This document shows positions 28,101-39,900 of a DNA stretch of 64,000 nucleotides, piece after piece. The notes below the pieces were generated by a model. That model was given only the letters and a program-made list of their open reading frames with translations, was not told the origin of the DNA and searched no databases. The stretch is taken from assembly GCA_947623455.1 (NCBI GenBank), contig OX392538.1, positions 3,038,001 to 3,102,000 on the forward strand, given 5' to 3'. This DNA comes from Mimachlamys varia. Taxonomy: Eukaryota > Mollusca > Bivalvia > Pectinida > Pectinidae. Position 1 is the first letter of the stretch, and each line of letters starts with the position of its first letter. A program made the position numbers and the translations under genes.

Positions 28101-31100
28101 AAAAGAGCATTTCAATAAATTCACATGAAGTTTGTGAAATTATGTCTACAAAGTAATTTTCCAAGAAATCTGTGCAGAAGTTCAGTATTGATATATAAGG
28201 AAAAAAAACTCTTAATGTATGACTTCAGGATCTATTTGAACTAGAAATGTCTGTGAGACATAAATACCCCCCTCCAGCTGGTTACATTACCATTTGACGC
28301 ATCGCAACAGACATGGGTAACACTATATGCTCCCCATAAAAATATACTGGAAAGCTATAATAAGCAAATAGTTGTGATATGTTTATATTGCCAATAAGCA
28401 TTGAGCATAATAACAAACTCCCAAAACACCAGCATCATAAGCATCTCTGAAAAACACTGTGTGCAGACTACCACAAGCATTTATACTTTAAACACTGGTA
28501 CAGGTACAGGACTAAGTGGCTGACATCACTACACATGTTAGGTACAGGACTAACATCATTACACATGTTAGGTACAGGACTAACATCATTACACATGTTA
28601 GGTACAGGACTAAGTGGCTGACATCACTACACATGTTAGGTACAGGACTAACATCATTACACATGTTAGGTACAGGACTAACATCATTACACATGTTAGG
28701 TACAGGACTAACAGAGGACTAACATTATTACACATGTAAGGTACAGGACTAATAGAGGACTGACATCATTACACATGTTAGGTACAGGACTAACAGAGGA
28801 CTAACATCACTACACATGTAAGGTACAGGACTAACAGAGGACTGACATCATTACACATGTTAGGTACAGGACTAAGGGACTGACATCATTACACATGTTA
28901 GGTACAGGACTAACACAGGACTGACATCACTACACATGTTAGGTACAGGACTAACAGAGGACTGACATCACTACACATGTTAGGTACAGGGCTGACATCA
29001 CTACACATGTAAGGTACAGGACTAACAGAGGACTGACATCACTACACATGTTAGGTACAGGACTAACAGAGGACTGACATCACTACACATGTTAGGTACA
29101 GGGCTGACATCATTACACATGTATGGTACAGGACTAACAGAGGACTGACATCACTACACATGTTAGGTACAGGACTAACAGAGGTCTGACATCACTACAC
29201 ATGTTAGGTACAGGACTAACAGAGGACTGACATCACTACACATGTTAGGTACAAGACTAACATCACTACACATGTTAGGTACAGGACTAACAGAGGACTA
29301 ACATCACTACACATGTTAGGTACAAGACTAACATCACTACACATGTTAGGTACAGGGCTGACATCACTACACATGTTAGGTACAGGACTAACATCTCTAC
29401 ACATGTTAGGTACAGGGCTGACATCATTACACATGTAAGGTACAGGACTAACAGAGGACTGACAACACTACACATGTTAGGTACAGGGCTGACATCATTA
29501 CACATTTTAGGTACAGGACTAACATCACTACACATGTAAGGTACAGGACTAACAGAGGACTAACATCACTATACATGTTAGGAACAGGGCTGACATCACT
29601 ACACATGTTAGGTACAGGACTAACAGAGGACTGACATCACTACACATGTTAGGTACAGGGCTGACATCACTACACATGTTAGGTACAGGGCTACAAGTGG
29701 CTGACATCACTACACATGTTAGGTACAGGACTAACAGAGGACTAACATCACTACACATGTTAGGTACAGGACTAACATCTCTACACATGTTAGGTACAGG
29801 ACTAACAGAGGACTAACATCACTACACATGTTAGGTACAGGACTAACAGAGGACTAACATCACTACACATGTTAGGTACAGGACTAACAGAGGACTAACA
29901 TCACTATACATGTTAGGAACAGGGCTGACATCACTACACATGTTAGGTACAGGGCTGACATCACTACACATGTTAGGTACAGGACTAACATCTCTACACA
30001 TGTTAGGTACAGGACTAACATCACTACACATGTTAGGTACAGGACTAACAGAGGACTAACATCACTATACATGTTAGGAACAGGGCTGACATCACTACAC
30101 ATGTTAGGTACAGGGCTGACATCACTACACATGTTAGGTACAGGACTAACATCACTACACATGTTAGGTACAAGACTAACATCACTACACATGTTAGGTA
30201 CAGGACTTACATCTCTACACATGTTAGGTACAGGACTAACAGAGGACTAACATCACTATACATGTTAGGAACGGGGCTGACATCACTACACATGTTAGGT
30301 ACAGGACTAACAGAGGACTAACATCACTATACATGTTAGGAACAGGACTAACAGAGCCTGACTGGCATCACTCGCTATGATTGATTACAGACTTGTTGAA
30401 GTTTTTCCTGCTCAGTTTCAGACCAGTTTTACAAGGACAGACATAATTATGACATACATTTTTTCAAAGCTGGAATTTGAATCTTATGACTCATTATCAG
30501 AGTGGATGGCACTGACACATGTTCACACACAAACTTTACTTATAGATCTCTAGATGTGTAGCAGTATAATTAAGGATATACGTACACATGGCCAGCAGTC
30601 CATAAAACTTATTTTCCGAATTGATCTGAATCGCTTGTAATATGATGATCACTCTTTAAATGAAATGATCATTTATTTAAATATTCAAATACTTATTTTT
30701 AGATGGTGCTTTGCTAGAAAAAAAGGTCAAGTTTCAGCATGAAGTTTTCTTTTCTATTTTGAAAGAACTGATATGTTTCTCTTGATAACGACAAAATGTC
30801 ATGATCAGTAACTTTCTTCATTTCTGCACAAGGACCAATCCTTGTCCAAAAATAGCTGGAAAAAATCTTTGCCAATTATCTTTTTGAAATGATACATATA
30901 TCTACAGAAGATCTGTCAAGAAATGTACCAGGTAGGCAAAACTATAGCTAAAATTACATGTAAAATGAACCATGCTGGGCTAAATTGTAGCCTCCCCATA
31001 TTGTCTTCATTTTGTAAGAAGTAGAAATTCTCCATTGGAATGGAAGATTATACATACACTGCACCATACAAGTGTACATGTATCCGTATAATATATGATA

Positions 31101-34100
31101 TTTACAGGAAACACAGAAACACAAATGACGAAGGAAGACAATTTTTTTACTCGTGCCCTATCCGGGCCTCGAACTCACGATCTCCGGCACCAAATCGCCT
31201 AGCCAGAAATACCTGCGGCCGTTACCACTGCGCCAATTTGACATCCCCAAAAAAGGATGTTTTGAAGTCGCAGTGATAGACGGTCCGGTATTCTGACATG
31301 ATCATAGTGGAAATTGTCTATTATAGTGATGTGAACACCTGGATCGCAATGCATATACATACATGGATACGAATTGTACAAGATTACATATATTGAGCAC
31401 GGTACAATTACGACAGGAAATTCACATTTTAACCTTCGGATCAACAACACTAAGTGTATATGATACATTGTGTTTAATATATTATAAGAAACACGGTTAA
31501 AATTTCCAATGAACCTCTAAATTGGTGAAAGTGCTAGGGGGAACTAGAGAAACTCTTGTCATGAATTAGAATAGCATGAAATGTTTAAAAATACATGTAA
31601 CATTATATATTTATATTTATCTATATTATGTCAAATGTGATGTTTCATACATAATCACCATTTGTATTATGAATATATGTACAGATAAGTTGGAATGCTG
31701 AATGTTAAATGATGTTAATTGGAATCTGGTTTTAAATTCAATCTATAAATTGGAATGGTAAACAAAATGTAAAATAGATATCTTATAACATCAGCAAACC
31801 AGATAACCACCACCACTACAATATTATAATTTATGAATAATATACAGTATGACAGTCTGAAAATGGAATCATTTTAAACAAGGACATGTGGGCCAGGGGA
31901 TGTCAACAGGTAGAGGTTTTGTGGGTACAGGAGTAAGGGTGGTGTCATGTCTTTAAAATTCCATAATATAATGAATTGGATAAAATTGTAGCTGTCTTAA
32001 TTTTTTACATTTAGTATAAATTTATAAATATATAAAATGTTATGCAGACTTAGATGCTCATATTTAATTATACAAGTGGTTTTTTTGTAAACAAAGTGGG
32101 ACTTTAGTGTAAGAGGCTCACATTATATAGAGGTGACTGTGGTTCAGTAAATATCTTATATCCAGTAAACACTTTGAGGCTGGGGATTGGTCTTAAAATG
32201 GAACAGTATTGGTCTCTTTAGGTTAATCCTACAAGACAGCATCCAGAAATCAGTTTTTTGCCATATTCCTGCAGATTGACCCCATAGCAACAAATTAATC
32301 AATAGCTAGGTCACTCAAGCATGCTATGGGCTGGTAGTGTTAGGACACTACACATACCAGACATGTGTGTACAGCACACACTAAGTAATTATATGCTCAA
32401 GTTATAACTGACTAGCTAGGGGCACACTTATCTCCATATCACATCAGATCATTTATCAGATTTTAGGACACAAAATCAGCTTGAACCAAATCACTGAAGT
32501 ATGCAATATGATATTTTGTTGACTGAAGATGAATTTTTTTATGGGGTCATTCTCTTTTGCAATTATTGATATTTTGCCAGGGCCATTTTTGGTTAAGCAC
32601 CTTACATAATGTATATACATACTTGTACTTGCTCATTTGATTTGATTATGCATTAATTTCTCTTATTAGCCTGATAATTCTCAAATTACATTGTGAAGTA
32701 AACACAGATTCTTTTTATTTCTTTTTTAACAAATGAATTATTGAGTAAAAAATTAAATTTACATAACATATCAAAATTCAGTAAACACTGTTCTGACTTT
32801 TTGGTATATAACTGACTGGCTGTTTGGTAATTGATAACTAATAAACAATCACAAAATTAAATATTTATAATGCTGATCACAAATAACAAATTGAGTTTAA
32901 TGTTATGTAAATGATAAAAATATGTCTAGTTCATTAAGTCAGTTACACATGATAACAGCAACAAATTTTGAAAAGAACCCTGCAAAATGACATTCACTCA
33001 TAACTATATATATACATGAAAATGTACATAATTAGCAAGACTTTTAAACAGTCTATTTAAATCCATAGTGTTTCAGCAAATCTAACTTAAGATGTTTTTA
33101 CATTTATTCATCAAAATTATCCCGCTGAGAGATGAAACAGCTAGCAGCTGCACAGGTAGGTCCAGCCATGCTACGTATACAGAAAGGGTGGTAGTGTAAA
33201 ATACCATGGTTTTTCCTTCTAAGATATAAATTGAACAAATGGATTTAAAGGCCCTATATACGTAACTTTCGGCAAAATCTTGAAGCGAAAATCAAGCCTA
33301 ATAACTCATTATATTTATAGATTTAGTTAGGATTAACTGATATCAGCAATATTCAAGATGAATTCTTTCGCGGTTACCGGTACAGCAGCATTTGAAACAC
33401 AGTATTTGTAAACACGCGTGCATTTCTAGCGGTCTTCTACCTTCGGTTTGTTGTTGAAGTGGGCCCCACCTGAACAATTTTCAATTCTTTGGACATTTCT
33501 GTCAAGAGTTTCTTGTAAGTTACCGCTCAGGTTTACTTCGCTTTAGACTTATTTTTGCATGGTTATCAACTGGATTTTTATTCATAATTTTTCAGAATCC
33601 CGAAAAATTTCCTGCAGTTACGTATATTGGGCCTTTAATGGTTATGGTTCAATAGAATTCAAATTTTTATCGCACATCTTTTTTGTTTTTTTAGTAAAAA
33701 AAAATATGGGACGAAAGACAATGTGGCATTGTAATTTTTTTTTATCCTTTATTAATTTATTTATGTTCTGTTTATTTTTACTATATTGCCCATAACTGTT
33801 GAAAAATATGAACCAAACAAATCTGTTGCCATGTCAACAGTGCCCTAGATCAATAGAGACCAGAGACGAGTGTGTTATTAGTCTTTTTTCTCTTTCTGCA
33901 AGTACTCATGTTTAAAATACATGTACTGTTGAGGGTTGCTAGGGTTTGGGAGTCCTCTACCTCTATTCAACCCTTCAAATAAATGGTATCCTCATGCACA
34001 TATAAATGTAAAAAAGGCTAATATTCATCACAAATACATGTATGTCTTACGGTAATTTACAGCCCAGCGGTTAGTTATGACTGTTGTCTAATATTACGAT

Positions 34101-36945
34101 CTCGTATGAAATTTAAAAGCCACAAGTTGAAGCACTATTTTGTGCAATGATGTATGTCACATCAATATATTATTATATTTTCTGTGATTTTATTAATCAA
34201 TTATTCAGTGGATATATATAATTATATAGGAATTATTTACATGCACAATATTTTCAAGTTATGAATGATTAATTTATGTATTTATGCAGAAAACTGTACT
34301 ACAACAAACTAATGAATCAGTATATTTCCATTCCTCTTTTAATCTGTGTGATTGATGCGAGACATAATCACTGCTAATACAATACAATCTACCGGAGTGG
34401 AAATTCATCATGTACAATGTACACCAATATACCCAGTGTTTTTGCTACCAGATTTTAAAATAGCCTGTGCTGTACTGAATTGGGAAAAATAAAGTAGGAT
34501 TTTCAGATAAATTGGGAAAATATTCTTGAATTTGGCTTCATTTTGGTAAAATAGCACAAATTTTGACTGGGGGAAACAGCCTTATATCGGCTGTAAAAAT
34601 GGGCAAACAAAATCACTGAGATTACCTAACAAATATTATTAGAGTAAAGATTTCCCCTTTTTTTCATAGCAATTACCAATCAGACTTGTTTATAAAAAGT
34701 TAAGTCAAATGCAGAAATTAAAGTGCATGAAGAACTTCTATATAATTAATATCTTTAAGTTATCATACTCATGCAAAAAGGTATAAGTTAAAAAGTAATA
34801 CATTTTTCCAAATAAACAAAAATCACCCCATACAAAACACAGCTCCAACCCTTCTCTATGATGAGTTTATCTCCAAACACATCAAGTGGAGACGATAATA
34901 ATACACAAACTGTGTCTGGGTACACCTCCTTGATTAGTTTGTTTATATCATTACTGGGACCCGACCAGTACTCGTGATTTTTACAGGTTTTTCATTAATA
35001 TTTTCTGTTTCACTTCACAGGTACACGCGAAATTTCAGCTGAATAATCTGCAGGGAATTACTGATGTAATGACACAAAAATTGAATGTTATTTAATTTTG
35101 TATATTACTTAAACACCGAAATTGTAACTCAGTATTTCAATGCGTATTTGACGTCGACGGAACCAGTAGTCGTGACGGTCATTCTTCTACAAATGGTCGG
35201 TTATATTCCATGTTTACACGGACATGTTTCAAATTCCAGACGTCTAAGATATACGTATGAGGGGAATAGTTTCAAATTAAGGAGTTATATGGCAGTTATG
35301 TTGTAGTTTTTACTCATCTTGACATCGTACTTGTTTTTGCGTCCGTTTTCGTCATCGTGGTAAACACCGAGGTCACGAGGTCACGTTCTGTGTGTAACTA
35401 AAAGCTTGGCGGGACGGCTGCTTGGTCCAGAAAGCATCCGGAATCATCAAACACGACACGGTCATAAATAGATCGATCATTCCTCAATATCGGAGGAAAT
35501 GATTCATACAAGGTTTTTATTTCAATTAGCATTTAATTTACACATATTTAGATTGGTCATAGAAATATTCAATTTCACAGGTCTTTCTCATCTGTACAAC
35601 CTGTTGTTATACTTTATATTTACAAATACACAGTTGGGTTATAGAAAATTAAAACTAGAGGTCTTATACATGTAATGGACTTTCTAAACATACAATATAT
35701 ATTTAAAACAATGCATGAGAAAATTGATAAAAGTATTTACACATTCTTTGTTCCATTTGAAGTAAATACAGACACATTGCATGAGAAAATTGAAAACATT
35801 ATTTACACATTCTTTGTTCCATTACAAGTTAATTATTATACTAATTAAGATGTTATAAACATATTTTTCTTATTCATGGGGAGTCAATTTTGCAAATGTA
35901 ATCTGATAACAGAAAGATCATACATAATTTTAATCATATTACCTCGAACATTAATGAAAGTTATATAAACATACATTGTCCATTGAGTATATCGATTAAA
36001 GTGTGAATAGACATTTTAAGACATGTATAAAAGGATCAGGGACAATTTATGACATTAACTATTAACACAATCTCCTTCAATTCTCACATCAAATGATCAA
36101 TAATGTTCTCATTCATTCACATTCATCACACTGAAATACATCTGTAACCAGTCCTTTTACACACGACTCGTGGTACCATTTGTCGCAGCTTTCACATTGA
36201 ATCCAACTTGTACTTTCAATGTCTACATCACTCTCCTCACTTTCTGGATCTCTCAATCCACACTTTCCACACACAACATCAAGGTCATCTTCGCCCTCGC
36301 TTTCATCATCTATATTTACACAGACTTGTGTCTTAGCTTTCTTTTTCCCGTTTTTGCGACTCTTTTCATTCTCTTTTTCTTTTCTCTTTTCCTCTCTTTC
36401 CTTTTTTCTCCTCTCGATACCCTCTCTCTTTTCTTTCTCATCTGCATCTTTTTTCTTTAGTTGGTCTAGCATTTGATCTCCTGTGATTACCCTGGCCTCT
36501 GTCACCACTCTTCTCTTTTTAGCAGGTGCTTTTTTTGGCAACATTGGTGTCACGAAAATTGACTGCATCACAGGCGGCAATTCTCTAACTTCCGGGATGG
36601 GATGCGGCAAGGTAGATGCTCCACATGTCTCACATGTACTGATGGTGGTCACTAAAATTTGATGATTAAAGGAGAATAAAAAGTATTCAATATCTATGCA
36701 TATTGTTTGATTTCTCCGAATACTGTGTTGAATTTGCGAAGGCTATAGCTATTTATTCTTTATTTTGCTACCTTTGTTTTCAGAGGATTTTTGGGCACCA
36801 GCGCTGGATGTCTTCTGGAAATCCTCTGGTAGAAGATGCGACTTGTCTATCGCTTCTTGATTAAGAGGAATCAAACCAGTTTTCCTTGAAAAGAAAAGTG
36901 TTTGTTTTATTTCGTGTGTTGACTTATATATATATATATATACCT

Positions 36946-36994
<49 letters not shown>

Positions 36995-39900
36995 TATCAA
37001 TTTTTAACAATTCAAAATCAGATGTGGACAAAGGAATATACTTGAAAGGGGTTGTATGACATGGAGTTATTCACTAATTCCAATTGTTCTTGTTGACATA
37101 TTGGTTGCTGTAAAGAAAATTCCATACCGAAATGCAGATTTGATCATTCCTGGTGAGCAAATCTGGTCAATGGCATATGACATTAGGCATGGCAGAGTTG
37201 CCTTGCTAACACACATCTGGCTGTTTATCAGTGCCATAGATGTCGCCAAGCATCTCATTTTTTCCTTAAAGAGTAACACATAACAATCGAGTTAACCGTG
37301 ATACAATGACGTCATCAATTAAAAGCATGTATCGAAGATTAAGATAATAAGAGATGATAGCATTAAACTTGGAATGCTTTTATTATGAATTACTTTAAGA
37401 CTGTACATGCATGATGCTTGCATTAGAATGATCGATGAATTAATTATGGGAAGTGCTATATGACATGAAAGGAATACTGGCAAGTGTTTTTGCAGTTTAC
37501 AAAGGATACTAGGTTAATCATTTATGGAGGTGGAACTATTTTTTTTATTGTTGTTCATTATGTGATTATAACTGGGGATTAGATAAATATTTTACCTTAA
37601 GTGGTCCAAACACATTCACATCTAAAGGCTGTAAAAGGTGTGTTGTGTGGGCAGGAAATGCCAAAATTTCAATCTAAAACAAAGCCATCCAGAACAGTTT
37701 CATTTACGGAATTGGCTTAAAACTTTAAATACAGTTTTATCATCATTTCACCGACACAATTATCATTTTCCTTTACTGGTGACAATGTTGGTCTGTGATA
37801 CTTGGGGAAAATACAGAATAACGTGATTAATTATAAAGGGGAGATAACTACCATTTATACGTGATTGATGAAAATCCACAATAATGCGATGTATTGTTTT
37901 TTATTTTCAGTCTTATTTGACATCATTATTCTTCGATAATCTAACACTGCAAGAATGGTTATATAACTCGTGAAATGCCCTAAATATTAAGATTCTTTCA
38001 TGTCCAAGAAAAATAGTGACTCAAAGATCACGCATGTCAATTTTCATGACAATCTGTCCATTATTTTCTGAAAGTGCTACATCTCCTTAAAATACGAACC
38101 TGTTCTGCTCTAGCCATTTCAATGATTGGTATCCCAATATGGCTGTCATGGTTATCCAAAAGCAATAATACTGGCCTCTCTTTCCCACAATGCTTCACAA
38201 AAACATTCTTGAACCACATCAGGAACAAATCACTATCCATGTATCCTAAAGTATATGAAAATATTCTAAGTCTAATAATACGAGTTACAAAATAATGGAG
38301 GAAGACATAGAGGCATGTCATAGAAAATATGCTTATACCTACATATATATATCGGTGTGCAGATTTTTAATTAAGTACCTGAATCGGACACGCCAAACAT
38401 CCAAGTTCTAGGTACATCCTCCCTATAGGGTCTGTGTGGAAGAGCCTTCTGGTATATTATAAAGGTTGGCATGACAGAGCCGTCACCACATACACACATA
38501 TGGGCTGTCACATGATCTATAGTGTGAATCTGTACACAATTTAAAAAAAGAAGGTACAGTCAAACTGAGGCAACTCCTCGGTATTAATTTGTGTTCATCA
38601 GTTCATATCAGTAAAAACTAATTGACTAATTCGTTTTTGAAAACAGTCCAGCAATTTACTCTACTCTTGTATTTTGTTGGCTTTCATTCATGTATAACAT
38701 AAATTTGATATTTGCTAATAATGCTGTGTAAATTCTTGTTTCCCATAATGATCTAGGTCTAGTGTTACATGTATATCATTGCGATTATAATCTGTGAAAA
38801 TACATTTATCATGAATATAGATAATACACACCCGACAAAAAACTCTGTAATAGTTAGGTTAAATAGTGTACACTTTTATAAAAGAAACACATTTTATACC
38901 AGTAATATATATATATACATAATGTAAGGGCATCGTACTTGCTGTTGAATGCATGGGTGACCCTTTTGTCCAATAACTTTCCTAGAGGTTCCCTGCTTAT
39001 CAACAAACCCTGTCTCATCGCAGTTGAATATTTGTGCTGGCTTGTTCCTTAATTGCAAATGGTCAATTGTCTCTTCTAAAAACAGAGTTACAACCTTGGA
39101 TTAAAATGAATATTTTTAGCAACTATATTTTCCTCATTCCTTTTGTTTTTAAATGTATGTAAATATTGTACTTCTATTGCCTCGGATCATATGAGTCACT
39201 CAAAAGATTTTATCTCAGGAGAATATCAGAATACTTTGCAAAAACACAGGTCAGTCAGGTTATCATACCAATACACTTTCACCTCTAATAAGATTTTAAG
39301 TATTGAATTCTGGTTACCATGAGTTTCGACTGCTTTATTCACTCTTATCTGTGTTATGTTATGAATCTTAAACACAAAACTATTGCTGGACATCAAAATA
39401 AATTGTGTAATACATATGTATGTTAAAATTGAATTGAAGTTTTATTCGCTCACCATATTTCTTAAAAAACTCGTCCATCACTGTTTGATTAGACATCCGT
39501 GTTCGCCCTTTATCACGGATCTGGGGAGTTTTTTCGCTGAGTTCGGGATGATTTCTTATGAACTTAAGACACCACTTGTCTGATGGGCCTTTGTCCAGGT
39601 TGAAAAGCGAATTTCTGTCTGCACGCTTTATCAGTTCAAGTACATAGGAGCGGAGATGTTGCCTATTTAGAGGGAACCCTCGCTCTCCCATGTACTTAAC
39701 ATAGGCAACCAGAGCCTCTTCCTCTTTCGAAGTTAACATTTTCTCTGGGCCCCGTTTTCCCAACAGATCCACATCTCTATCGATGTTGTCCATAATAGTT
39801 TGTCGCGGCACCCCATATTCTTGTGAAGCCTGTGTGGCATTTAGTAATTTGTTCCTCACATCCTTGATGGCATTTTCTAGATTTAGCAAATCATATTTTC

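Noticed and set aside
28512..30222. Open frames of repeated MCSDVSPVPN units
   Set aside because: By-products of a 30-bp tandem repeat, open on both strands; no start context or homology.
35331..35355. An ATG with an eight-codon frame and a phase-1 donor, first considered as MED1 exon 1
   Set aside because: It lies inside the Pogo element, so it belongs to the transposon. The exon at 41534-41591 has a better context, a better donor and the same required phase.
36170..36476. Plus-strand Phe/Leu/Ser-rich frames suggesting a membrane protein
   Set aside because: Antisense of the Lys/Glu-rich coil in the transposase's last exon.
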